A program made the position numbers and the translations under genes. The notes beneath the pieces were generated by a model. That model did no database searches. It was not told the DNA's origin and saw only the letters and a program-made list of their open reading frames with translations. 64,000 nucleotides of DNA, from positions 310,001 through 374,000 of the forward strand of contig NZ_CP051215.1 in the NCBI RefSeq assembly GCF_021496725.1, in the 5' to 3' direction. Position 1 is the stretch's first letter; each line of letters begins with the position of its first letter. Below, one piece after another: positions 44,587 to 56,178 of the stretch. This DNA is from Spiroplasma platyhelix PALS-1 (GTDB lineage Bacteria; Bacillota_I; Bacilli_A; Mycoplasmatales; VBWQ01).

Positions 44587-45123
44587 ATGAAAATTGGAAA
44601 AAAGTTAAAAAACTTAAGAATTAAACATAATTTAACAATGCAAGAATTAGCTGATCGTTGTGACTTATCAAAAGGATTTATCAGCCAGTTAGAACATGAT
44701 TTATCTTCACCAAGTATTGACACTCTGATTACAATTTTAGAAGTTTATGATTTGAGTTTGTCTGATTTTTTTAATGAAAATGAAATTGAAAAGAAGTTTG
44801 TTTTTAAAAATCATGAAGTTAGCATTTTAGATGAAGAAAAATATCAAGTTAAGTGGTTAATTCCTAATGCACAAAAATTAAATTTAGAACCAATCATTAT
44901 GACTTTAAAACCTTTTGGCACCTCTCAAATAATTAATCCTTTTCAAGGACAAATTTTTGGTTATGTTTTGACTGGTCAAGTCATTGTTCATTATGGTCAT
45001 CAAAATAGTAAAATCAATGAAACTGAATCATTCTATATCAAAGGTGATGCTAAGCATTATCTAGAAAATCCTACTAATAAACATACTGAAATTCTTTGAA
45101 TTTCAAATCCACCAATTTTTTAA
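44587..45123 (+). CDS. XRE-family regulator with C-terminal cupin domain
   Basis: A 178-residue protein: an XRE helix-turn-helix at residues about 6-60 (LTMQELADRCDLSKGFISQLEHD), then a cupin domain (PFGTSQIINPFQGQIFGYVLTGQV, GDAKHYLENP). This architecture is typical of regulators placed at the head of potABCD operons in Firmicutes. It precedes potA by 10 bases and so is probably the first gene of the polyamine operon and its sensor. The ligand, likely a polyamine, is inferred from context. Confidence 0.9.
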
Positions 45124-45133
45124 GGAGACTTAG

Positions 45134-46186
45134 ATGGCTGATAACATTCTGGAACTACGTAATGTTTCAAAAGAATATGATGGGAAAATTATCCTAAAAG
45201 GAATCAGTTTAAATATTCATGAAGGAGAATTTTTAACAATTTTAGGCCCAAGTGGTTGTGGCAAAACAACATTATTGCGTTTAATTGCTGGTTTTGAAAA
45301 ACCAAATAATGGTCAAATTCTTTTCAATGGCAAGGATTTAATTAAAATTCCAATTCATAAGCGACAAGTAAATACTATTTTTCAAAGTTATGCTTTATTT
45401 CCTCATTTAAATGTATTTGATAATATTGCGTATGGTTTGAAATTAAAAAAAATAAATAAAGATAAAATTAAAAAAGAAGTGATCAAAGCTTTAAATTTAG
45501 TAAAATTGGAAGGTTTTGAAGATAAAGATATTAATGATTTATCTGGTGGTCAAAAGCAAAGAGTAGCTGTAGCTAGAGCTTTAGTGTTAAATCCAAAAAT
45601 TTTATTGTTAGATGAGCCTTTTGCTGCATTAGATTTAAAGTTACGTCAACAAATGCAATTAGAATTAAAGAAAATTCAAAGAGAAGTTGAAATTACTTTT
45701 ATTTTTATTACTCATGATCAAGAAGAAGCTTTCACTATGTCTGATCGTGTTGTAGTAATGAATAATGGACAAATTCAACAAATTGGAAGTTCACAAGATA
45801 TTTATAATGAGCCAGAAAATAAATGAACAGCACAATTTGTTGGTAGTTCTAATGTGATTGAAAATGCTACTTTTTTAAAAGATTATTGAGTTGAATTTGA
45901 TGGCAAGAAATTTAAATGTGCAGATCGTGGTTTTGGTAATGATGAAAAAAATATTGATATCATCATTCGTCCTGAAGATGTGGATTTAGATAAAGAAGAT
46001 CATGGTTATTTTAATGGTGTTGTTAAGAGTATTATTTTTAAAGGTGTTGTTTGAGAAATTTTAGTAGCAGTTAAAAAAAGAAGATGATTAATTCATTCAA
46101 CTGATTATTTTGGAGTTGGTGAGACTGTTAGTTTAAAATGAAATGTTGAAGACATTCATGTTATGTGAAAGGAAATTGACGAGTAG
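45134..46186 (+). CDS. potA: Spermidine/putrescine ABC transporter ATP-binding protein
   Basis: PotA powers polyamine import. The 350-residue protein has Walker [10 protein letters not shown] at residues 39-47, signature [15 protein letters not shown], Walker [16 protein letters not shown], switch THDQEEA, and a C-terminal TOBE-like regulatory domain ([10 protein letters not shown]). Start ATG behind AAGGAG. Its TAG stop shares a base with the potB GTG. Confidence 0.95.
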
Positions 46187-47133
46187 TGAAAAAAAATACT
46201 GATAAAGTAAAAAAAGAACCAAAAAAAACTACTAAAAAACAACCTAGCAAAAGAAAAAATCATAAGTTAATGCGCAAATTAAAGAAATATGAAGCTAAAA
46301 TTAAAGCTCAAGCAACTCATTTTCGTTTTAAATCTTGAGCTAGTTTAAGTTATCCATATATTATTTTGATGATTATTTTAATTGTTTTACCTTTATTAAT
46401 TGTTCTTCTATATTCAATAATTCAAGCAACAAATAATGCTTTCATTTTCCGCTTTACATTTGATAATTTTAATGATTTCTTTTCTGAATCTAGTTTTGTT
46501 CTAGTTTTAGTTAATTCCATTATTTATAGTTTTTTTGCTACTGTTCTTGCTGCTTTATTAGGTTATCCAGTTGCATATATCATGGCTTTTAAAGTTAGTA
46601 AGTTAGTTTCAAAAAATGTTTGAATTTTAGTGACACTACCAATTTGAATTAATATGTTGCTTCGAACAATTGGTCTTTCAATTGTATTTGCAATTGTTGG
46701 TGAAGATATTTTAATTGGAACACCAGTAGGAATTATTTTAGCTCTGACTTATATGTTTTTGCCATTTATGATTCTACCAATTTATAATTCATTAGAAAAA
46801 ACTGATCATAATCTTTTAGAAGCAAGTCAAGATTTAGGGGCTTCTTCAACTAAAACATTTTGAAAAGTAACATTTCGTTTTTCTCTTCCTGGAGTATTTT
46901 CTGGATTTACTTTAATGATGTTAAGCGCCATGACTTCTTTGATTGTTGTTAAATATATTGGTGGTGGCAAGAGTGTCATGATTTCTAATATTATCGAATC
47001 CTATTTCTATCGGGGCGCCAATTTTGCGCTTGGTGCAGCAATATCAGTTATTTTAGGAATTATTGTTTTAATTATTATTGTTGTTTTAAAACTATTAGGT
47101 CGTTGAGCAACTGGAAAGAAAATTTGGGACTAA
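46186..47133 (+). CDS. potB: Spermidine/putrescine ABC transporter permease PotB
   Basis: A 315-residue permease with six helices, the first after a Lys-rich cytoplasmic leader of about 55 residues. The EAA-type loop is LLEASQDLGASSTKTF. The GTG start overlaps the potA stop by one base and lies about 11 bases after AAAGGAAA; an internal ATG at 46273 is a possible alternative that would remove most of the Lys-rich leader. Several UGA-Trp codons and a few rare UGG codons occur. It is followed by potCD after 3 bases. Confidence 0.92.
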
Positions 47134-47136
47134 GTA

Positions 47137-49578
47137 ATGAAAAAGTTTTTTCAAAGTAGCTATTTAGCTATTATCTTTTTAATTTTATATCTGCCAATTG
47201 CTGTTTTGATGGTCTTTTCTTTTAATACCGGTTCATCAGTTCGAAATATTCAAGGATGAGGTTGATCAGCATATGCTGATTTATTTAGCCAAACAGCTTT
47301 GTGACAATCACTTAGTGTTACTTTGTTAGTTGCTTTCATTTCAACCTTTGTTGCAGTAATTGTTGGAACATTTGCTGCTTTAGGTTTAAGTAGAACAAGT
47401 AAATTAACTCGTAACATGACTTTAGGAATTACAAATATTCCCTTAGTAAATGCTGATATTGTTACTGCTGTTTCTTTAATGTTGCTATTTATGGCTTTTG
47501 CTTTTAATTTTGGCATTGTAACTTTAATATTAGCTCATATTTCTTTTAATATTCCTTATGTGATCATCACTGTCATGCCTAAAATTAAAACAATTAATAA
47601 TGAGCAATTAGAAGCAAGTCAAGATTTAGGAGCTTCATCATGATACACATTAAGAAAAGTTGTTTTTCCAACGCTTAAGCCAGCAATTATCGCAGGAGCT
47701 GCGATAGCTTTTGCTATGAGTTTTGATGATTTTATTATTTCTTATTTTACTGGGGGTAATTCTGCTAATCTTTCAACTTATATTTATTCTTTAAAACGAA
47801 TTAAACCTTATATTAATGCGTTTTCAACAATCATAATCATTATTATTGCGTTAATTATTATTTCTTGAAATGGTTATAAAGTTACTAAGAAACAAATTCA
47901 TACTCGTAATGAAAGAATTATGAATGAAACTTATCGTGATAAACGTATTATCAAATTAGAAAAAAATTTAAATAAAAATTATCTATTACTAAATAAAGTT
48001 AAATTAAGCAAACGAAAATCAAAGAAAAATATTTTATTTCGTCCAATTTCTGATGCAGAAGAATTTTATTATATTAATTATTATGAAAACCTTGTCAACA
48101 AAAATAAAAATATTGTTAAAAAAATTCTTAGTTTAGAAAAAAAATTGAATAAAGAACAAGTTTGAGTTCATCAAATTAAAAAGCGTATTATCACTAAAAA
48201 ACGTATTAGTGAAAGACATTCAAGAATTAGAAGAGAAAAATTTCGTTTTTTACGTTGACCATGAAAATTAATTTTAGTTAGTTTTTTAGTTGTTGGAGTT
48301 TTTGCTGGAACTTTAGCCTTTTATATTGAAAGTAATACTTATGATTTATCAGTTGCTAATTGAGGTGAATATATTTCTCCTGAAGTTTTAAAAGGTTTTG
48401 AAGATGAATATGATGTTAAGGTGAAATATACTACTTATGAAGATAATGAAACATTATATGCTAAATTAGCTACAACTGACTATGATGTTATGGTACCAAG
48501 TGATTATATGATTGCTCAATTAGCAAGTGAAGATCGTTTATTAGAATTAGATCAGAGTAAATTAGGTGATTTAGAACTTAACACAACTTTAGTTGAAATG
48601 ATGAAAAATTATAAATTTAGTCTTACTAGTGGTCCAGAAAAAGGTCAAGAAAAAGATTTATCACAATATGCCATTCCATATTTTTGGGGTGATTTAGTGT
48701 TAGTTTTCAATACTGTGCAAAATCCTAATTTACTAACAGAGTTAGGAGTTTCTGATCCTACTAAGGTTAACTGAGATATCTTGCAAACAGCTGTCAACCA
48801 ACAAAAAAGAATTGTTCTAAATAATGATATGCATAATCTTTTCATGTTAGGATTAGTAACTTATCACTATCAAAATCAATGAGACGAAAATACTGGTACA
48901 GGTGCTATTAAGCAAGAAGGTAATGATTTTACTGATTATGTTAATGCTCACAGCAATAAAGAAATTGATGATGTCGCTGAATGATTAAAACCAATTATTC
49001 ATAGTCCTAATACTAAAATTCAAAGTGATGAAATTGTTGATACAGTAGCAATTCCAAGCAATTGAGACATTGCTTATATGTATAATGGTGATTTACTAGC
49101 AGCAATGAGTCAAGATTTTGCTAACACTAACTACACTATTGCTCGCCCTTATATGGGTGTTAATGTTTGAAATGATGATATGGTAATTAGTAAAAGAAGC
49201 AAAAATCAAGATTTATCTTATAACTTTATTAAATATATTCTAAAACATGATGTTCAAATTGAGTTAAGTGAAGAATTTGGTTACACTTCTCCTGTTCAAG
49301 CAGTAATTGATGAAGTAAGCCAAACTCATCCAGGAACAAACTGAGAAAATGTATACAAACCTGGAGCTACACAAATTGCTCCTGTAGACAATTCATCAAA
49401 ACCTGCTGGATACTATAATGGCCTGTATCGCCGTGGCTTTGATCCTTACATGCAAGATCAATATAATAAATTGTTAGCTCGACAAGGATCAAATAATATT
49501 ACAGTCTTACTAATTGAATTAGCAGTAGTGCTAATAATTATTATTCTCTTCATTGTTGTGATGATGTGACTTAGATAA
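47137..49578 (+). CDS. potCD: Fused permease and polyamine-binding protein PotC-PotD
   Basis: An 813-residue fusion. Residues about 1-255 are the PotC permease (EAA-type loop LEASQDLGASSWYTL). A very basic cytoplasmic linker of about 110 residues follows (repeated Lys/Arg segments around IIKLEKNL and KKRIITKKR). A helix near residues 375-395 (LILVSFLVVGVFAGTLAFY) leads to a PotD-like binding domain (SVANWGEYISPEVLKGFEDEY, YDVMVPSDYMI, PYFWGD), ending in one more helix. The frame is continuous through UGA-Trp codons. The binding domain is thus held outside by helices on both sides. Such fusions are known in other Mollicutes. Confidence 0.93.
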
Positions 49579-49600
49579 ATAAAAAAATTATAATTTAATT

Positions 49601-49630
49601 AAAAAGGAGCAATTCAAATTGCTCCTTTTT
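49601..49630. terminator. Bidirectional terminator after potCD
   Basis: A perfect 14-bp stem AAAAAGGAGCAATT/AATTGCTCCTTTTT with a CA loop between convergent genes. Confidence 0.9.
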
Positions 49631-49632
49631 AA

Positions 49633-50343
49633 TTATGATGAATGAAAATATTTTTTAATTCGTTCTAAATCATGTTGATCATCTAAGTCTCAAAAACTAT
49701 TATATGCTAATAGATAAGGTTTCAAACTTACTTTATCTTTTAAGCTACGATTAATTAAATACTGACCAATCATAGTTCTTCTTAAAATTGCTAATTCTTG
49801 TTCATTGTTTAAATTACTAGCAATTCTTTTGCTTCATTCGTGATTGATGTGACTTCATTCACTTGCTAATAAACTATTGAATTCGGTATTCTTTTCAAGA
49901 CCAACAATGTTGCCTGATTGATCTAACTTGTAGCTTCAATCTTCTTTTGTGTTAACTCTTTTCAAAGCTGCCATAACATTATCATTAATTTGATCACTAA
50001 AGCAGTTTTCTTTCATGACAAAGTCTCCAGAAATAAAGAATAAATCATGTTCAAAGATATCTTTTGGTAGTAAAGATAAAACATAAGCACTATTATGTGT
50101 TTGATAGTCTTGATTGATTATTATTTTTAAATTAAGATACTTATCTTTTAAATATAAAAAGTCTTCATGGCGATATCCTGTCACAACAATAATTTCTTTT
50201 AAAGTTTTTAAAGTTAATAAATTATTGATTAAGTATTCAATTAAAGGTAACTCATCAATTTTAATTAGTGACTTATGAATTGTTTGAGTTAGTGGATTTA
50301 ATCTTCTTCCTGCTCCTGCAGCAAAAATAACAGCAACTTTCAT
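49633..50343 (-). CDS. Sugar-phosphate/choline-type nucleotidyltransferase (LicC-like)
   Basis: A 236-residue nucleotidyltransferase. The N-terminus VAVIFAAGAGRRLNPLTQTIHKSLIKIDELPLIEY broken at its Lys is the signature of sugar-phosphate and phosphocholine nucleotidyltransferases, and ISGDFV matches the metal-binding Asp. The C-terminus WDLDDQHDLERI is typical of LicC-like forms. The start is ATG 50341-50343, six bases after GGAG; an in-frame ATG at 50355 overlaps that site and the leuS stop. It follows leuS by 11 bases. No other choline or capsule genes are adjacent, so the substrate is uncertain. Confidence 0.85.
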
Positions 50344-50354
50344 TTTTTTCTCCA

Positions 50355-52793
50355 TTATTTAACAACAAAGTTAACAATTTTATTAACAATACAAATCTTT
50401 TTGATGATTGTTTTCTTTTTCAAGTATTCTTGTACTCTAGGGTTATCTTCTACTAATTCTAAAGTTTCTTTTTGTGATAAATTATTATTTATTTCTAGAG
50501 TTACTCTTGTTTTGCCATTGATTTGAATAGCAATTGTTACTTTTTCATTTATTAAGAATTTCTTATCATATTTTGGTCACTCAGCATGTGAAATGCTATC
50601 TTTTTGATTTAGTAGTGATCATAATTCTTCACTTAAATGAGGAGCAAAAGGATTTAATAGTTTTAAAAAGTTAACTAAATAGTCTTGATAAATAGTACTA
50701 CTCTTGTAGCAATGATTGATAAAAATCATTAATTGAGCAATTGCTGTATTAAAATCTAAGTTCTCAATATCTTTTGTTACTTTAGCTACTGTCTGATGAT
50801 AGATGTAATCTAAAGTATGATTATTTTCTTGACTAATTTTTGTTTGATACTGTTCATCAGTAAATAAACGATAAATACGAGTTAAGAATTTATAAATTCC
50901 AACAAGACCATTTTCTTGTCACGGTAGAGACGCAGTGATTGGACCCATAAACATTTCATAAACTCTTAAAGTATCAGCACCATATTTTTCAATAATGTCA
51001 TCAGGATTGATGACATTTCCTCTAGATTTAGACATCTTTTCATTATTAGGTCCTAGAATCATCCCTTGATTGACTAATTTCATAAAAGGTTCAGCAACTG
51101 GAACAAGTTTTAAATCATATAGTACTAAATGTCAGAATCGAGCATACAACAAATGCAATACCGCATGTTCTTGTCCACCAACATATAAATCAACTGGTAG
51201 CCAATGTTTGAAACGTTTTTTTGCTTCTTTACTATTAAAATCATAATAACCATTATTATCTTTTTTTAATAAATAAGCTAAATAGTATCAGCAACTACCT
51301 GCTCATTGTGGCATAGTGTTGACTTCTCTGCGACCCTTAACTCCATCTTTTCTTACTACTTCTAATCATGAAGCTTTAGCATTAGCTAAAGGAGCTAATC
51401 CGTCTTTAGATGGTTTGATATTAGCAATTTTTGGTAGTATTAACGGCAGTTCTTTTTCATCTAACGTTGTGATGGTGTTGTCTTCTCAATAAACGATTGG
51501 AAATGGTTCACCTCAGTAACGTTGACGAGAAAATAATCAATCTCTTAATTTATAACTAATATGTGGTTGAGCTACTTTTAAAGTTGTTAGTTCTGCTAAC
51601 ATTTTGGGTTTTGCTTCTTGTTCTGATAAACTATTAATAAATTTAGAATTAATATAACTTTTTTCGCCTGTAAAGGCTTTTGTTTTATCGTTTGTACTAA
51701 AAATTCATTTAATTTCTAATTTATGATTCTTTGCAAAAAGAAAATCTCTTTGATCTCCACATGGTACAGCCATAATTGCTCCTGTACCATAACTATTTAA
51801 AACATAATCACCAATTCAAATTGGCAGTTTTTCTTTTGTTAGTGGGTGAATTGCATAGCTACCAGTGAAGACACCAGTTTTTAAAGTGCTATCTTCTTGA
51901 CGCATTAAATTAGTTTTACTTTTAGCAGCTAAGATATATTTTTCGACATCTTTATAATATTTTGCAGTTGTTAGATGGTGCACTAATGGATGTTCAGGAC
52001 TGATGACAAGAAAAGTTACTCCAAAAATAGTATCTACTTGTGATGTAAAGACTTGAACAATCTCATTTTGATTAGCTACTGGAAAATTAACAATTGCTCC
52101 ATTACTTTTACCAATTCAATTTCTTTGTAGTTCCTTAACTGAATTTGGTCAATATAATTTATCTAAACCTTTTAATAATTTCTCGGCATAATGAGTAATT
52201 TTAAGTACTCATTGACGCATTGGTTTTTTAATCACTGGAAAATGTCCACGTTCAGAAACCATCTTACCATTAACATTAATAATTTCTTCGTTAGCAAGTA
52301 CTGTCCCTAACTCAGGACAAAAATTTACTTCAACATCTTCTAAAGAAGCTAAGCCTTGTTGATATAGTTTAATAAAAATTCATTGTGTTCAACGATAGTA
52401 ATTAGGATCAGTTGTATTTACTTCTTTTGTATAATCAAAAGTAAAACCAATTTTTTGCAGTTGCTTACGAAAATTATCAATATTTGTTTTCGTAAAAGTT
52501 TCAGGATTATTGCCAGTATTTAAAGCATATTGTTCTGCAGGCAAACCAAAAGCATCTCAACCAATTGGATGCAGTACTTGATAACCTTGCATGATTTTAA
52601 AGCGACTAATAATATCTGTTGCACAATAACCCTTAGGATGACCCACATGTAATCCATTCCCTGAAGGATAAGGAAACATATCTAACAGATACATTTTTGG
52701 TTTTTTAATGTCATCAAGATTGCTAAGAAAAGTCTTGTTAGCACTTCAATACTTTTGTCATTTTGCTTCAATTTTTTTATAGGGATAACTCAT
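50355..52793 (-). CDS. leuS: Leucyl-tRNA synthetase
   Basis: LeuRS charges tRNA-Leu; a tRNA-Leu(UAG) is encoded at 60.7 kb. The 812-residue class I enzyme has the HIGH-type motif HVGH at residues 49-52 and KMSKS near residue 584, the CP1 editing domain between (including [14 protein letters not shown] and [16 protein letters not shown]), and the anticodon-binding C-terminal region ending NKIVNFVVK. Numerous UGA-Trp codons make it nearly invisible to standard-code searches. The start is ATG behind AAGGAG. Confidence 0.96.
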
Positions 52794-52848
52794 TAGTACT
52801 CCTTAAATATTTCTATAAAAATCATATCATAATTTTTTAAGGGCTTTT

Positions 52849-52887
52849 AATTTAAATCTAGAATAATTTTAATAATTAAAAAATGTA
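52849..52887 (-). repeat. Downstream repeat, copy 1 of 2
   Basis: The same 36-40 bases (AATTTAAATCTAGAATAATT and onward) lie downstream of each tandem lipoprotein gene, here and at 54116-54155, differing by one A. They mark the duplication unit. Confidence 0.9.
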
Positions 52888-52912
52888 TTCTAATGAAAGA
52901 ATACATTTTTTA
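52880..52912 (-). terminator. Terminator of the first tandem lipoprotein gene
   Basis: A stem AAAAAATGTATTC/GAATACATTTTTT follows the minus-strand stop codon at 52923. Confidence 0.85.
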
Positions 52913-52922
52913 AATCAATAAA

Positions 52923-54002
52923 TTAGCGTTTTACTACATCAAAGATAATATTAATTGGACCAGTTGATAATCCATCATATTTTGTTGAACCTATAGCATT
53001 GAAATATTTTTCTTGATTAAATCATGAATTGCTAAATCTAACAGGATTCATTTCATCACTATGGATGTCTTCCATTTTTAACTTAGTAATATCAACTCTT
53101 AATTGATAAGTATTTAAAAATTCAGTATAAATTGCAGTTCTCATTATTTGTAACACTGCTGGTAAATAATTATAATCGCCAGGCTGTTTAGTTTTAATTG
53201 TAAACACTATTGGATCAGTTTTACTTCGTTCTTCTGCAATTTTTATAAATTCTTCTTTTGTTACTTCAGGTAATTTTTTACTAATTTTTAAAGTAGTAAT
53301 TTGATTTTCAATCATGCCATAATTATAACTAATTTCAGCATTAATTAACCCAAATTCATTTAAATCTTCATCTGTTATTTCTTGTCCAGCAATAATAATT
53401 TTATTTAAATGAAATAAACTAGCATTAAAAATAATTTGAATATTACTATTTAATGAACTCTTAATAAAATTAAAATTAATTGCTTCTTGCAATTTTTTTA
53501 CTGTTGTACCAAGTACAACACCTATACCATAAGTAACATGATTAATTGCAGTAACAACTTCTCTTTCTCGATTAGTAATAGTTACAGGAACTATAGCATT
53601 ATTAGTTTTATTAGCATAACTAAATTGAAAATAATATGTTGTAAGTTCAATTTTCTGATCTTCTTTTACTTTATTATTTCTTTCTATATCAGTGTAAATA
53701 TTTTCAGTATCAAGTTTAAATAAATTTTTGTCAAAATTAATAATATCATGCTTAGCAATTGCTATTGAAAGTCCTTTGTCAACATTATTTAAAACATTGA
53801 ATATTGTTTCAGTTACTTCATTTTCTGAAATATTGATTTTTAAATCTTCAATATTATTGATAGTTTCAATCACTGTATTGCTATCAACATTTTCTAATGT
53901 TTTACTTGCTCCACAAGCTACAACACTCAATGATGATGGTACAAAAACACTTATTAATCCAAGTGTTGTTAATATTTTTTTAAAATTGATATTTATCTTC
54001 AT
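52923..54002 (-). CDS. Lipoprotein of unknown function, tandem copy A
   Basis: A 359-residue lipoprotein with signal peptide and lipobox SVVACG (Cys at residue 30). It seems to hold two or more related segments; the region GQEITDEDL...EISYNYGMIENQ recurs in the neighbouring lipoprotein and in the 20.7-kb secreted protein. The C-terminal 100 residues (RSKTDPIVFTIK to INIIFDVVKR, with a UGA-Trp at 53022-53024) match those of the gene at 54201. The start is ATG behind GGGAGA. Function is unknown; surface exposure is expected. Confidence 0.85.
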
Positions 54003-54115
54003 CTGTTATATCTCCCTTTAAAACAAACTCTATATTTTGTCCTTTTTTATTATATAGATATTTTTTTTATTTAAATGAAATATGATATCGATGAAAAATT
54101 TTGAAATATGACTCT

Positions 54116-54155
54116 AATTTAAATCTAGAATAATTTTAATAATTAAAAAAATGTA
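54116..54155 (-). repeat. Downstream repeat, copy 2 of 2
   Basis: Near-identical to 52849-52887 and in the same position relative to the second lipoprotein gene. Confidence 0.9.
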
Positions 54156-54177
54156 TCTCTTTTATAAGATACATTTT
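54146..54177 (-). terminator. Terminator of the second tandem lipoprotein gene
   Basis: A stem with ATGTATCT/AGATACAT flanked by A and T runs, 23 bases beyond the stop codon. Confidence 0.85.
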
Positions 54178-54200
54178 TAATTTAACATTTAAAAATATAA

Positions 54201-54965
54201 TTATTCTACTACATTAAATATAATGTTAATATATCCAGTTGATGTGCCATTATAGAAAACTGCACCTGTAGCATTAAATGTTTTTACTTCTTGAAATCAT
54301 TTATAACTAAATAATGGTTCGTCTTGTTCAGAACTAGTTATACCTTCAAGATTTAATAATTTAATATCAACTTCTAATCCATAAATTCTTGAAAATTCAT
54401 CATAGATTTGAACAGCCATCTTTTCTCTAACTTCAGGTAAATAATTGCTAGCATTCTTTCTAGCTTTAATTGTAAACTTCATTGGATCAGTTTCACTTCG
54501 TTCTTTTGCAATTTCTACAAATTCTTCATCCGTTACTGCTCTCATTTTAAAATTAATTATCAACTTAGCTTTTTCAGTAATATCACCATAACTAAAATTA
54601 ATTTCAGCATTAACAGATTCAGGGTTTGCTAAATGATCATTATTTAACTCATTACCTTCAACAGTAATCTTTTCAAACTTAAATAAACTATCTACAAAAG
54701 AATTTCTAACATCTTCATCAGTCAATCCAGCTTTAATAAAGTTTAGCTCTTTAACTTGATTAACAATTTCCTGTGCTTTAGTTCCTCTAGAAAAATCTAC
54801 TGAATATGAAACTTCACTAATTGCTTTAGCTATTTTTTGTTCAGTACTTTCTTCAACACTTGTTGTTCCGCTACCACAAGCTACTACGCTTAATGAAGTT
54901 GGAACTGCAACTGCAAGTAATCCAAGTGTTGCCAACATTTTTTTAAAATTCAATTTTGTTTTCAT
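54201..54965 (-). CDS. Lipoprotein of unknown function, tandem copy B
   Basis: A 254-residue lipoprotein, signal peptide MKTKLNFKKMLATLGLLAVA and lipobox SVVACGSG (Cys at residue 30). It shares with copy A the RSETDPMKFTIKAR segment, the YLPEVREKM segment and the end INIIFNVVE, but lacks about 100 residues of copy A's N-terminal half. One UGA-Trp at 54297-54299. The start is ATG behind AAGGAAAAAA. It is separated from copy A by 198 bases. Function is unknown. Confidence 0.85.
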
Positions 54966-55052
54966 ATTTTTTCCTTTTTTCCTTTCCCTAAATTTTAAAA
55001 ATCTATAAGTACATTATACACTTATAGTATATATTTTGCAAATTAATAAGTC

Positions 55053-56042
55053 TTAATGATAGCGATTTATATAGTAAATTCCTAAATTACGATAAAGCAC
55101 TGGAACTATTGCTTGACTAATTGGATAGCTAAAAATAAAGATATGAATAAAATTGTAAACTAACGAATACAAAATGGCACTGTAACCAGTTCAAACACTA
55201 TTTGGAAAAGCAGTAGTTCAAAGAAAGTATCCTGATAGAAACTGTCAAAAGTAAATAATGAAAAAAACTAAAAAACAATGTAAAAAATAATTAATATAAG
55301 TAAAGATTGATTTTTCAGTACTAACTTTATTAGGTAAAAAAGCAACCACAGCTGGAGTAGTCATAGGCAGAAAATAATCTAATAAAAAACTTCATGGACT
55401 AATAATGTTACTTGCTGGAATAAATAATAAAGACATTAATGCAGTAATAAAACCTGTTAGTCAACCTGCTAGAAAAGAAGTTGAAAAACTAATAATAATC
55501 AAAGGAATATATTTAATTGCAATTCCACCACCAAAAGGCATTCTCGGCAATAAATTTTCTTCAATATAAGCAAACGTTAAAGTTAAAGCACAAAAGAAAG
55601 CAATTAACACATAATCAACTGTTAGTCATTGTTTGATTCCTAAATTTGCTTTAAATTTAACTCAAAACTTATTTTTTTTAAAACTAGTTTCTTTACTCTC
55701 TTGCATAGACCTAACAACAAAAAAACAACCATAAAAATTTAATGTTAAGATAGTTAGTAAAAAACTAATAAAATAGTTCTCTTTAATGGCATCAATTGAA
55801 CTATGTTTGAAACTAATGGCAACTCATAATCCTGCAGCAAGTAAAACTAGCAGTCCAATTAAAATTAAAAAAATTTTCAAACTATAAAATTGTCACCCAC
55901 TTACTGTCGAGTTGATATTAAAGATGCTATTTAAAGTAGTACTACTAACTATTGTGACTACTAAAAACAAGCTAAAGAAAACAACCATATTAAAAATGCT
56001 AGTAATTTTTAATCAATAGTATTTAGGATTTTGATCTAACAT
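55053..56042 (-). CDS. thiT: Thiamine ECF transporter S component, ThiT-like, with N-terminal extension
   Basis: The S component captures thiamine for the energy-coupling factor (ECF) transporter. The C-terminal part, residues about 145-329, has the ThiT features: MPFGGGIAIKYIPLIIISF, SPWSFLLDYFLP, the Trp/Tyr-rich YFWQFLSGYFLWTTAF and LYSLVYN near the end. The first 140 residues hold three or four more hydrophobic segments not found in typical ThiT (about 190 residues). A TPP riboswitch precedes it, supporting thiamine as substrate. The start is ATG 56040-56042 behind AAGGAG. The ECF energizing module is encoded elsewhere. Confidence 0.85.
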
Positions 56043-56083
56043 AAAAAACTCCTTTATTTCAGCATAAAGAAGTCTAAAAAATA

Positions 56084-56160
56084 TTAAGACTTCCTACGCT
56101 AGTGTCAACTAGATCAGGTTCGAAGGGTTTTTCTCAAGCGAATTTGCTACCCCTGCTTAA
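56084..56160 (-). promoter_or_regulatory. TPP (thiamine pyrophosphate) riboswitch
   Basis: The minus strand reads AGGGGTAGC, then GCTTGAGAAAAACCCTTCGA with ACCTGATCTAGTTGACACTA and GCGTAGGAAG, matching the conserved THI-box elements including CUGAGA-like (here CUUGAGA), ACCUGAUC and GCGUAGGRA. P1 can pair TTAAG (56156-56160) with CTTAA (56084-56088). Downstream, GAAGTCT/AGACTTC (56087-56093 with 56069-56075) shares bases with P1, and CTTTAT/ATAAAG (56064-56069 with 56052-56057) covers part of the ribosome site AAGGAG (56049-56054), which suggests translational control. Confidence 0.9.
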
Positions 56161-56178
56161 TTAGTTTAATTTTGTTGA

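Noticed and set aside
47137-49578. Separate potC and potD, or a frameshift between them
   Set aside because: One frame runs through UGA-Trp codons and the basic linker; this fusion is known in Mollicutes.
53487-54021. Plus-strand ORFs opposite the lipoprotein at 52.9 kb
   Set aside because: They are shadows of the minus-strand coding sequence with poor composition and no ribosome sites.
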